This document shows, piece after piece, positions 33,767-41,772 of a DNA stretch of 64,000 bases. How positions within the stretch are numbered: the first letter of the stretch is position 1; every line of letters starts with the position of its first letter. The position numbers were made by a program, and so were the translations under genes. The notes beneath the pieces are model-generated. The model had not been told where the DNA came from. It worked only from the letters and a program-made list of their open reading frames with translations, and ran no database searches. Source of the DNA: UBA1361 sp041656375 (GTDB lineage Bacteria > Bacillota_I > Bacilli_A > RFN20 > CAG-826); assembly GCA_964410505.1 (NCBI GenBank), contig CAYPGR010000003.1, positions 1-64,000 on the forward strand. Direction: 5' to 3'.

Positions 33767-34891
33767 ATGAAGAGAAAGAACTTGATTATACTATCTTTAT
33801 TTCTAACCTTAGGCGTTATTGGATTATCACGCCTTTCACCAAATAGCGATAGCTTCTTACCACTTGAAGCAGATGATATTCTTGTACGCACGATCGATTT
33901 TGAGGATCTAAGCTCTGGAAACATGAGCGCACTTGCTTCAAACAATAGTTTTTATGGCGGATTAATCGTCGCCGATGGGAAGGTTACTAAAACTTTATCT
34001 GCCGCCATCGATTCCAATACTCTTGGTTTGAGAGTAACCCCAATTTCTGACGAAAACCCGTCACCATTTCGATTAATTAAAATCCAAGTTTCTGGTTATT
34101 CTAAGATCGTTTTGGATATTAAACAACAATATACAACAACCATGGTGTCTTCGGGTTGTAACCAAGATATTGTTTCCGCTTCTAATAATGAAATAGTGCG
34201 CGATGTTGTATTACCCACCTATGGTCATCATGAGATCATTCTTACTTTTTATCCTACTTCCACCACTGGATCTAATATGGATTGCGGGATTGACAATATA
34301 CGGTTCTATGGGCCGAGTAGCGGAGAATCAACATCTTCAACATCAGCGAGTACTAGCTCAACCCAAAATTCATTATCAACTGATCAAAGCACGGAATCAG
34401 TAGTCTCAACTAGCGAAGGTCCGATCCAGACATATGAAATTACCATACGAGACATGTCCAACTTCCTTCAGACCAAAAATACACACTATCCAATCTCAAA
34501 TGAATTCATTGAAGAATATCAACAAAAAAGTGGCGGTTATATAGATTTAGCAAAGAGTCTCGGTCTACTTGTAGATAAAACGCAACATGAACCAAATCAG
34601 AAATGGCATTTCTTTGATTCATGGATGCAGCCAAGCATTGATCAAGGCACTTTAAGCTGGGATGATGATGCCAGGGATCGTGTTTATATGCGTCTTTTAT
34701 CTCCAGAACTATTACTATGGATATATGAGGCTTCCGGAGTTTCAGAAGAGAAAATACTATTAGCAAAGGATGCCGCCGTGAATGGCAAAATTGAGGGAAC
34801 ACATTCTTCAACAATAGCAAAAAATATGAGAAGTTGTGTTTCTTGGGACGATATAAGAATCCCCGTCTTGGCCTATAAAAACAGTCTCTAA
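33767..34891 (+). CDS. Unknown secreted two-domain protein
   Basis: 374 aa. AGGAGGAAACC precedes the ATG. The signal peptide probably ends near LEA-DD (about residue 36). Domain 1 (about 40-185) begins RTIDFEDLSSGNM and ends CGIDNIRFYG, a beta-sandwich-like module with two cysteines. A Ser/Thr-rich linker follows (about 188-225). Domain 2 (about 230-374) is helical: TYEITI, then LLLWIYEASGVSEEKILLAKDAA and KNMRSCVSWDDI. I do not recognise it. The surroundings and codons look more AT-rich than the starch genes, a possible sign of transfer (visual, not counted). No enzyme motif. Confidence 0.6.
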   Translation: MKRKNLIILSLFLTLGVIGLSRLSPNSDSFLPLEADDILVRTIDFEDLSSGNMSALASNNSFYGGLIVADGKVTKTLSAAIDSNTLGLRVTPISDENPSPFRLIKIQVSGYSKIVLDIKQQYTTTMVSSGCNQDIVSASNNEIVRDVVLPTYGHHEIILTFYPTSTTGSNMDCGIDNIRFYGPSSGESTSSTSASTSSTQNSLSTDQSTESVVSTSEGPIQTYEITIRDMSNFLQTKNTHYPISNEFIEEYQQKSGGYIDLAKSLGLLVDKTQHEPNQKWHFFDSWMQPSIDQGTLSWDDDARDRVYMRLLSPELLLWIYEASGVSEEKILLAKDAAVNGKIEGTHSSTIAKNMRSCVSWDDIRIPVLAYKNSL

Positions 34892-34988
34892 ATCGATAAG
34901 TTTTATTACTTTTTTAACAGATTTATGTCTTAATGAAAAACACTTAGTTCTATCAAGCTCAACATATTACTATCACGATAAAATTAAA

Positions 34989-35034
34989 AAAATCCCCTCA
35001 ATTTTCACCTATTTATGGAAAAATTAGGGGGATA
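34989..35034 (+). terminator. Terminator after 33767 gene
   Basis: ATCCCCTCAATTTT pairs imperfectly with AAAAATTAGGGGGAT around a 13-nt loop, followed by ATTTTAT. It also lies just downstream of the minus-strand tRNA-Thr, where the poly-A upstream gives a T-run on minus, so it may serve both. Confidence 0.75.
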
Positions 35035-35045
35035 TTTTATACTCA

Positions 35046-35122
35046 TGGTGCCGACGACAGGAATCGAACCTGCAACCTACTGATTACGATTCAGTTGCTC
35101 TGCCAGATTGAGCCACGTCGGC
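35046..35122 (-). tRNA. tRNA-Thr(CGT)
   Basis: Minus-strand reading: acceptor GCCGACG/CGTCGGC with discriminator A and encoded CCA, D-arm GCTC..GAGC, anticodon stem ACTGA/TCAGT around ATCGTAA (anticodon CGT, Thr), T-arm GCAGG-TTCGATT-CCTGT. Confidence 0.95.
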
Positions 35123-35161
35123 CTGGTAATTATGATACCTATTTTTTATTCAATATGCAAT

Positions 35162-35188
35162 AAAAACAAGGCGCCTGGCCTTGTTTTT
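35162..35188. terminator. Terminator of the aquaporin gene
   Basis: AAAAACAAGGC/GCCTTGTTTTT is a perfect 11-bp stem (35162-35172/35178-35188). On minus the stem itself ends in a T-tract. It lies 24 nt past the aquaporin stop. Confidence 0.85.
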
Positions 35189-35212
35189 AAGTTCTTCTTT
35201 TAAAATTATTGA

Positions 35213-35875
35213 CTATTCTTTCGCAAACAGATCAACAAGTCCAGCAAATAAGCCGCCCAATAAAGGTCCCACAAAGTAAACCCAAACATTTTTTAAAGCA
35301 TCACCACCCTCAATCAAAGCAGGTCCAAAACTACGAGCTGGATTTAAACTACCACCAGTGATCGTAAAGGCAAAGGAAATAAAGGCAAATAAAGATAGTC
35401 CAATTACAAATGGAGCGATCGATTTTTGCTCTGGTTTCGTTGTCACTCTTAAAATGATAAGAACAAAGATAAACGTAATAATCATTTCAACTAAGATGGC
35501 AATGAGCGCGCCATTTGTATCACCATGAGTACTAATTAAAGTGTTAAAACCATTGGAGCCCAAATTACTTTGATCACCACTAATGAGCCAAATCATTAAT
35601 CCGGCAAAAATAGCACCGATTATTTGTGCTAAAACATTAAAGATAAACTCTAAAAATGAAATACGTTCGCGAATCGCAAAAGCAAGGCTGACTGCTGGGT
35701 TATATTGACCACCACCTACAGCAACAAGGGCGATTACCACTAAACCGAAAACAAGCGGAACTACTAAGCCGACACCAAGTAAAAGACTGAACACAGCTGA
35801 TCCAGCACCTAAAAGCACCAGGATGAATGTCCCAATTAATTCATTTAAGACATTTTTAACTTTAAAACTTCCCAT
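35213..35875 (-). CDS. Aquaporin / MIP-family channel
   Basis: 220 aa, standard size. Two half-helix loops carry the pore motifs: YNPAVS (residue about 58-63) and LNPARS (about 178-183), the latter with the selectivity-filter Arg. Six hydrophobic helices are present. The sequence looks closer to water-selective AqpZ than to GlpF because the loops are short and the second motif is NPARSFGPAL. No glycerol kinase gene is nearby. Likely role: fast water, or small neutral solute, exchange in osmotic change, like the MscS and Ktr genes elsewhere in the window. Good AAAGGAG before the ATG. Confidence 0.92.
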   Translation of the reverse strand: MGSFKVKNVLNELIGTFILVLLGAGSAVFSLLLGVGLVVPLVFGLVVIALVAVGGGQYNPAVSLAFAIRERISFLEFIFNVLAQIIGAIFAGLMIWLISGDQSNLGSNGFNTLISTHGDTNGALIAILVEMIITFIFVLIILRVTTKPEQKSIAPFVIGLSLFAFISFAFTITGGSLNPARSFGPALIEGGDALKNVWVYFVGPLLGGLFAGLVDLFAKE

Positions 35876-35946
35876 GATAGTACTCCTTTAATATAGATAT
35901 ATTCATTGTAAAACAAAATAGTAATAATAGACTTAAAACGCCATTT

Positions 35947-36543
35947 TTAGCTGTTCATGTCACTCATTATTGCGTTAATCTGAGTCTCAACCTCAGCCAT
36001 GGATGTAAATAATATGCCGTGAATCTCCAAAGCTTGAGCAGCTTTGATATTCGCCAGATTATCATCAATCATAAATGCGATATCAAATGAAACTGGCGTA
36101 TTATCTAATACATAGCGAAAGATAGCCGGATTTGGCTTTGCCATTTTTAAATCACTAGAAACAAACTTCTTTAAGAAGAGAGAATCAATATCATACATCT
36201 TAAAGAAATGATTGAGGAAAGTACGACTTGCATTCGATAATAGCACAATATGGTATCGATCCTGATTCATTTTTAAAAAAGTGTACGTATCTTGGTTTAA
36301 AACCCCATAGTCGAGCCAGCCTTGTTCTACCTCTTGATATGGCACGCCTGTCATCGCTTCAAGTTTCTTAAAGCAATCTTCGGCAGTCATGCGGCCTTCG
36401 TCAACGGCGACAAAGAGGGTGGCGATGACTTCTTTAGCGGTTTTTTCGTCCATATGTCCCTTTAGCCAAAGGTGAGCAACCTCGGCGACAACGACACCAA
36501 AGAAATCAAAAATTAGTAACGGTTTTTTCATATTCTTCCTCAT
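35947..36543 (-). CDS. HAD-superfamily hydrolase
   Basis: 198 aa (or 194 from the internal ATG at 36531, which has GAGGAAG just upstream). Motif I is LIFDFFGVV, with the nucleophile Asp but Phe where the general acid/base Asp usually stands. That pattern also occurs in YihX-like 'DFGGVL' members. Motif II is LLSNAS, motif III the Lys in KMAKPNP, and motif IV MIDDN. A helical cap lies between motifs I and II. Likely a small-molecule phosphatase; substrate unknown. It stands alone, between the aquaporin and a divergent Pr6Pr gene. Confidence 0.85.
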   Translation of the reverse strand: MRKNMKKPLLIFDFFGVVVAEVAHLWLKGHMDEKTAKEVIATLFVAVDEGRMTAEDCFKKLEAMTGVPYQEVEQGWLDYGVLNQDTYTFLKMNQDRYHIVLLSNASRTFLNHFFKMYDIDSLFLKKFVSSDLKMAKPNPAIFRYVLDNTPVSFDIAFMIDDNLANIKAAQALEIHGILFTSMAEVETQINAIMSDMNS

Positions 36544-36593
36544 TCAATTACGCTTATTACCATCGTAAAATACACTTAAATTCATATAAATAG

Positions 36594-36599
36594 TATAAT
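36594..36599 (+). promoter_or_regulatory. -10 element of a probably leaderless transcript
   Basis: TATAAT ends 8 nt before ATG 36608. No ribosome site is present between them, so the mRNA should begin at or next to the start codon. Confidence 0.5.
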
Positions 36600-36607
36600 A
36601 TATAATC

Positions 36608-37339
36608 ATGAATATAACTAAAAAGAATCTCCGACTGGTATTACGAATCGCCATTATCGTGATGGTGATTGCTGGCGTCATCGGGCAATATTTGAGTGGG
36701 ATCCTCGTTGATAAAGGATGGAGCTCTTTACTTTTTTACACAACCCAAAGTAATTTACTGGTAGCGGCTACTTACTTATTCCTACTCATATACGAACTTA
36801 AAGATAAAAAGACGCCTCGCCTCATTATCATCTTTGAGCATATTGCTGTCAGTGCCACAACATTAACCTTTATTGTCTTTGCCCTATTCTTAGGACCTTA
36901 TATCGCCAATGTTCGCTATTTCTATTCACTCCAAAATTTGACGCTTCACAACTTAGTGCCAATTCTTTCAATCATCACTTATTTGATTGGGAAAGATACG
37001 GGTCAAAAACGAATCATTCCCTTTGCCCTTATCAGTGGTTTTTCCTATCTCATCTTTGCATATCTTTTATATTTCCTTAAAGTCCCTTTTGGAAGTTTCG
37101 AATTCCCTTACTTTTTTATGGACTTTAATCAATATGGTTGGTTACGAATTCAAGGGATTAATTTCGGTGTCATATACTGGTGGATCACGATTGCCCTTTT
37201 ATTATATGGAATCAGTTTTTTACTCTTCAAACTCAAAGAAAAAACAATCAATTCAAAAAAAGTCCCATTATATGTTTTCATTATTTTATTAGCGTTTGCG
37301 ATATTGATTACTTTAATAAACATTATAATAAAATTATAG
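36608..37339 (+). CDS. Pr6Pr-family membrane protein
   Basis: 243 aa with six hydrophobic segments. Family marks are FYTTQSNLL after helix 1, the conserved His in LTLHNLVPIL, and FPYFFMDFNQYGW before helix 5. The family's biochemical role is unknown. A predicted leaderless start lies upstream. The next gene (lipoprotein 37356) starts 16 nt after its stop with its own AAAGGGGG site, so they may be cotranscribed. Confidence 0.85.
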   Translation: MNITKKNLRLVLRIAIIVMVIAGVIGQYLSGILVDKGWSSLLFYTTQSNLLVAATYLFLLIYELKDKKTPRLIIIFEHIAVSATTLTFIVFALFLGPYIANVRYFYSLQNLTLHNLVPILSIITYLIGKDTGQKRIIPFALISGFSYLIFAYLLYFLKVPFGSFEFPYFFMDFNQYGWLRIQGINFGVIYWWITIALLLYGISFLLFKLKEKTINSKKVPLYVFIILLAFAILITLINIIIKL

Positions 37340-37355
37340 TAAAGGGGGTTTTTAT

Positions 37356-39521
37356 ATGAAAAACCGCATCTATAAACTGCTACCACTAAGTTTAGCAACG
37401 ATATTTTCATTAACAAGTTGTAAATTCTTAGCAAATATTCTCAGTAATGTGCTTGTCACGGCCATTATGAATTCACCATTAGTGCTCAATGGAATTGACT
37501 TACTCCCAGAAGGGGCTGATAGTCAACCAGGCCTAATTGAGTGGGAAACATTACCCACGACAGAAGAGGCTCGTACAGGTCTAGAGTACTTTAAAAATGT
37601 CCTAGTGACTCCAAAAATGTTTGAAACCTCGATTCTTGATAGTCCCGTCCGCATTGACTTTCAAGTCACCGTCACCGGTGAAGACGAAGGCGCAGCAGAT
37701 AACTTCAAAATGATTGATGTCTCTAAAGATGATTTACCTGAAGGCTTCGAATTTGATACGAGTGCCCTACCGTTACCGGTCAACTTTGCCCTCAGTGTCA
37801 TTGTCCCCGTGGGTGATTCCGACTTGTTTGATAACGTCAACTCCTTCGAAGACTTACAAGGCTTAATGGAAACAACTTCCCAACAAGACTTAATCGAAGC
37901 GACCAACCAAGTTGACCGTGAAATTACCCTTGACATTAAAGCCGTTGCCGGTACCAAGGAAGTAAATAAATCCTTCTTCTTTAACCTTACGAAACCAGGC
38001 TTTGGTCAACTCATTCTTGATGAAGTATATAAATCTTCATACTTAATTAACGTCTACCACGAAAAAACAAATTCGATTGAAAGTTTATTAAACTTACCAA
38101 CCGATAGTAATAATCCGTTACCACTCTCCTACTTCCGTGATTCACTCGCCGTACCAAAACGTGTTGAGTTAAATGACATTGGTCCCGTTGACTTCACCGT
38201 CACCGTTAGCCGCCCTGAATTATTCTTCAGTGCTGAAATGGCCAAACCAATCGAAGAAGTTGATCCCGGTAACACGCTTATCACAGGGGATATTGAAGTG
38301 TTTACCTTCACCCCAGTAGGTACATATAAAGATCAAATTCCAAATGACGTCATCACAATTGAAGACTTCAGCGCTCATGTCCGTGGCATTGATGCCCGTG
38401 ACTTATTTAGTTATGTAAGTCAACCCGATGAAACCTTTACCTTAACCATCGCCGCAACGGCAGGTGGCGAAACTATGAGCAAAGATTATTTCTTTACACT
38501 TGAAGAACCAGTCATTGATGAAGAAATTATTGATTTCTTAATTGAAGAAAATGGGCTCTTAAATGTTGTAGGTTATGAATCAGTCGAAGATGATACGCAA
38601 ATCCAAAGTATTGCCAACGCTGCCCGCGACGAAAATAATCCGTATGTCATTAACCACCTTGTCGATACCCTCGTTATTCCTGAATCCATCGTCCTTAAAG
38701 ACTTTGGTTCACGACGTTTAGAAATCGACACCGAAATCAATGACTTAACGAATTACTTCAGTGCCACCAAGGAAACGGTGATTAGTGAAAATGATGTCAC
38801 TGCACGGACAATCACGCCTCTCGGTACCTTTGATGCCTCTGGCGTCCCGGTTGGTGATCTTGAAGCCCTTGCTGATAGCTTAAAGGCGCTCCCAACCAAA
38901 GATCTTTATAGTGCTTCCCAAGCCGCGACCTTTGAGTTCTCACTTGATGTCACGATTAACCTCGTCGACGCCAATGAAAACATTACCGAAAGTAAATCAA
39001 CCTCCTTCTACCTCCAAGTTGAAAAGCCAAATCTTGATGAAAAAATTGGTGAAGCGATTATGAATGATTATAGTATCGTCAACTACATCGATCACACCAA
39101 TCCAAATGGCAGTGTTGCCAATCCAGTCCAACCAACTGATAGCAATAATCCCGAAACGATTGAATACTTCCGTAAAACCATTATTTTCCCATCGAGCTTC
39201 AGTTTCAATGACTTTGCGGATAAAGAAATTACGTTTGAAATCACCACGACCGGCGATGAGTTCTTCTTAATTAGTAGTAAGACCCATACCTACGAAGGTC
39301 AAGATATTACGGTCAGTACTTATAGTCCCGTCGGAACCTATGATACGACCGGCATCACATCCTTCCAAGAACTTGTCGATCACGTCAATAATAATCTCCT
39401 CGCCATTAATGCCCACAACGCAACTGAAATATCTCGCGATGTGAGCTTCACGGTCGTGGCAAAGATTAATGGCGTAGCGGTGTCTGAAAGAACCTACTAC
39501 TTCACCTTTGTCCCGTTTTAA
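37356..39521 (+). CDS. Lipoprotein with four tandem copies of a novel domain
   Basis: 721 aa. Lipobox SLTSC (Cys22). Four repeats of about 160-190 residues start near 27, 217, 388 and 563. Each has an opening helix (VTAIMNSPLVLN, LDEVYKSSYLIN, IDFLIEENGLLN, GEAIMNDYSIVN), then D(S/E)NNP...YF and V.P, a strand ending in VTVT or EI(T/N). A FTPVGTY/ITPLGTF/YSPVGTY/VPVG turn follows, then a short helix after 'EDF/QEL', and an ending A.(G)....YFFTL. The same unit occurs once in the lipoprotein at 983. No cysteines occur in the repeats and no active-site residue is invariant in an obvious way, so a binding or structural surface role is likelier than catalysis. Confidence 0.8.
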   Translation: MKNRIYKLLPLSLATIFSLTSCKFLANILSNVLVTAIMNSPLVLNGIDLLPEGADSQPGLIEWETLPTTEEARTGLEYFKNVLVTPKMFETSILDSPVRIDFQVTVTGEDEGAADNFKMIDVSKDDLPEGFEFDTSALPLPVNFALSVIVPVGDSDLFDNVNSFEDLQGLMETTSQQDLIEATNQVDREITLDIKAVAGTKEVNKSFFFNLTKPGFGQLILDEVYKSSYLINVYHEKTNSIESLLNLPTDSNNPLPLSYFRDSLAVPKRVELNDIGPVDFTVTVSRPELFFSAEMAKPIEEVDPGNTLITGDIEVFTFTPVGTYKDQIPNDVITIEDFSAHVRGIDARDLFSYVSQPDETFTLTIAATAGGETMSKDYFFTLEEPVIDEEIIDFLIEENGLLNVVGYESVEDDTQIQSIANAARDENNPYVINHLVDTLVIPESIVLKDFGSRRLEIDTEINDLTNYFSATKETVISENDVTARTITPLGTFDASGVPVGDLEALADSLKALPTKDLYSASQAATFEFSLDVTINLVDANENITESKSTSFYLQVEKPNLDEKIGEAIMNDYSIVNYIDHTNPNGSVANPVQPTDSNNPETIEYFRKTIIFPSSFSFNDFADKEITFEITTTGDEFFLISSKTHTYEGQDITVSTYSPVGTYDTTGITSFQELVDHVNNNLLAINAHNATEISRDVSFTVVAKINGVAVSERTYYFTFVPF

Positions 39522-39544
39522 AACGCGTTAACACGATTGCCAAT

Positions 39545-39572
39545 AAACCTTGGTTAACTCCAAGGTTTTTTT
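39545..39572 (+). terminator. Terminator of the repeat lipoprotein gene
   Basis: AAACCTTGG/CCAAGGTTT (39545-39553/39560-39568), loop TTAACT, then a T-run. Confidence 0.9.
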
Positions 39573-39711
39573 ATGACTGAATGTCTACTCATAAGAATGA
39601 AACTGTGCCAAGAAAATAAATTTCTATGCATTATAGAATATAGTTACAAATAATTAATTTTATAATGGGAGTGGAAGATGATTTTTGTTATCTTGCCAAA
39701 GGAGCAGAATT

Positions 39712-40281
39712 ATGAAAAGAATTTATTACTACATAATTGGGATTATTGCCTTACTTGCTGTGGTAACAGGTTCAACCTGGATTGGGGCCACCAATGGTGA
39801 GGTTCGTAAACGCCAAAACGTCATTGAGGCGACTGGTAATGTCCACGCCAAACTAAGTGGCCGCTATGACAAGGTGACCGCCTTTATTGATGCGATTGAA
39901 GACGCAAATGCGACGATTGAAAGTTATCTCACGATCATTGCTGATGCGCGGACAGCTTTTGCGAATGCCATTGCTGCAAGCGACCTAGACGCTGCCAATG
40001 AAGCGGCTGATACTATCGATGCGACTTTTATCGATTTAGTCTCCTACATGGAAGATAATCCGTCTTCATATAATACAGTAGACCTCTATAGTGGTTATAT
40101 GGCCGAATTTGCAGCTTCTACGAATGCCGTCATCGTCGCGGTGACCACCTATAACAAAGAAGTCAATGCCTATAACACCCATATTGAAACCTTCCCAAAC
40201 CTCATCTTTCTTCAAGGGAAAACCCCTTATGAAACATGGGCCATTACCAACTATAATACGACCCTTCCGACCTTTAATTAG
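39712..40281 (+). CDS. lemA: LemA family protein
   Basis: 189 aa from ATG 39712 (AAAGGAG 6 nt upstream; an in-frame TTG at 39685 is disfavoured). One N-terminal helix (about 4-25) comes first, then a long alpha-helical rod and the LemA signature TYNKEVNAYNTHIETFPNLIFL near residue 140-165. LemA proteins are membrane-tethered with mostly unknown function. They are often encoded next to TPM-domain proteins, exactly as here (gap 8 nt). Confidence 0.9.
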   Translation: MKRIYYYIIGIIALLAVVTGSTWIGATNGEVRKRQNVIEATGNVHAKLSGRYDKVTAFIDAIEDANATIESYLTIIADARTAFANAIAASDLDAANEAADTIDATFIDLVSYMEDNPSSYNTVDLYSGYMAEFAASTNAVIVAVTTYNKEVNAYNTHIETFPNLIFLQGKTPYETWAITNYNTTLPTFN

Positions 40282-40289
40282 GACGTAAC

Positions 40290-41102
40290 ATGAAGGCATT
40301 CACCCAAACACTAAAAAAGTTCTTCCTCATTTTTTTAGCGATATTTTTAACCGGTTGTACGAGTTCTGGATTTTATCAATCCAACGCCTTTTATATTAAT
40401 GACCGGGCGGGTGCTTTACTTAGTTCCACTGAATATTTAATTTATACATACTCAAAAAATCTCGATCAAAAAGATTCACAAGTCCAAGCATTTCGTGATC
40501 AAAAACTAAATGGAACGCAACTGGTGGTTGCAACCCACCTCGGAGAACCCGATAGTATCGATACCACCGCCATCTTTGATAAATGGAAAATTGGGACGAA
40601 TGATCTCGGCTTCCTAATTATGCTTTATTTTGAAGAATCTCCAACTGAAGAGTATCTTTTTAATTACCTCGGGATGACTTGGGAAATTAGTGATACTTTA
40701 TCAGGTTATATTTCAATGACCCGGGTTGATCAAATCTATCAAGCCACCTGGAATAGTAGCGCTACCCAAAATAACCATCCAGGTGATTACGATTATTGGT
40801 TAGCGGATTTTTATGTCGGGGTCCTCAAAGAAATATATTTAGAAGTATATGGTTATACGAGTTTTGCCGATGACGACATTATGGAAGCATATGAAAATGA
40901 TCAATATGAATCGTTTTATGCTTATTTACCTGATGAAAGTTTTAATATTCACGCGATCCCGTGGTATGTCTACGTTCTCGGTGTGATCATCTTGATCTTA
41001 ATCTTAAGCGGTCGGTGGTGGTATGTTTTAATCTTCTTCCGAGTCCCTGGGAGTAATCGTGGGGGCGGCGGCCGTTCCGGTGGTTACCGCTATACGAAGT
41101 AA
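40290..41102 (+). CDS. TPM-domain (YgcG-like) lipoprotein
   Basis: 270 aa. Lipobox FLTGC (Cys23). The TPM domain (about 30-200) has the family layout: YINDRAGALLSS opening, QLVVATHLGE strand, and GTNDLGFLIMLYFEE. A second transmembrane helix (about 228-250) and a Gly-rich tail (GSNRGGGGRSGG) are typical of YgcG proteins. It probably sits outside with both ends anchored. The family is linked to envelope or photosystem repair and phosphatase activity in some members; here only the pairing with LemA is solid. Convergent with 41104, 1 nt apart. Confidence 0.85.
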   Translation: MKAFTQTLKKFFLIFLAIFLTGCTSSGFYQSNAFYINDRAGALLSSTEYLIYTYSKNLDQKDSQVQAFRDQKLNGTQLVVATHLGEPDSIDTTAIFDKWKIGTNDLGFLIMLYFEESPTEEYLFNYLGMTWEISDTLSGYISMTRVDQIYQATWNSSATQNNHPGDYDYWLADFYVGVLKEIYLEVYGYTSFADDDIMEAYENDQYESFYAYLPDESFNIHAIPWYVYVLGVIILILILSGRWWYVLIFFRVPGSNRGGGGRSGGYRYTK

Positions 41103-41103
41103 A

Positions 41104-41553
41104 CTATTCGTTTTCATTTTCATTTAAATAATCATCAAGGTCTCGTTCTCTTATTTTTTGTCGTCTTTTATGAAAAGTTTTAATCTCAGCAGTGGTCGGT
41201 TTTTTAAAGGTCACGGTATTGGTTTTAACCCCGCGGATATTTGTATAATTAGGTTCATTCACTAGCCGATCACGAAATAGATCGACATTTTGCCTTGTTT
41301 TCTTATTCCAATAAGGATCTTTCACTAATTGTTCACGAAGCATCTCATAGGTTTCACGGGTAATTTCGGTGGGCCCTTTTAAACACCAATCGGGATGATC
41401 ACGTTTAACCCCGCCCATTTTCTTGGCTTTGGCACTGGCTTCTTTCTTGCTGAAAGCTTTGACGGGGATATCGAGCGGCAAATATTTGTCACGACCAACA
41501 TGGCCAAATTTACAGGTCACAACATAATGCTTACGGGTAGTAAAAAATGGCAT
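41104..41553 (-). CDS. Conserved-looking small cytosolic protein, unknown
   Basis: 149 aa, highly basic, no signal. The N-terminal half holds YVVTCKFGHVGRDKYLPLDIPVKAFSKKEASAKAKKMGGVKRDHPDW, a compact alpha/beta pattern with Cys and His. I have an impression of similar KFGHVGR proteins in Firmicutes but cannot name the family. The C-terminal half is charged and helical, ending in an acidic NENENE tail. Ribosome site AAGAGG. No operon partner; it faces the TPM gene tail to tail. Confidence 0.6.
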   Translation of the reverse strand: MPFFTTRKHYVVTCKFGHVGRDKYLPLDIPVKAFSKKEASAKAKKMGGVKRDHPDWCLKGPTEITRETYEMLREQLVKDPYWNKKTRQNVDLFRDRLVNEPNYTNIRGVKTNTVTFKKPTTAEIKTFHKRRQKIRERDLDDYLNENENE

Positions 41554-41772
41554 ATGGCCTCTTTCTATATAAATTTCTTATAACTAATACTTATATCTTA
41601 CCGCAAAAGCAACCCTTTGAAAAGATAAGGGGCGACTTTTAAGACTATCTCCATCATTCTTTAATATGCTAATATTAAAAGTAAGAAACATGACTTCTGC
41701 TGCATCAAGTTATTGCTGTACCTTCATGTTCGCTACCATAAAACGTCTATCAAGAAAGAATGAGGATCTTGT

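Noticed and set aside
36462..36543. HAD gene as a catalytically dead relic because the second motif I Asp is missing
   Set aside because: The same Asp-x-non-Asp pattern occurs in active YihX-like members, and the other HAD motifs are intact.
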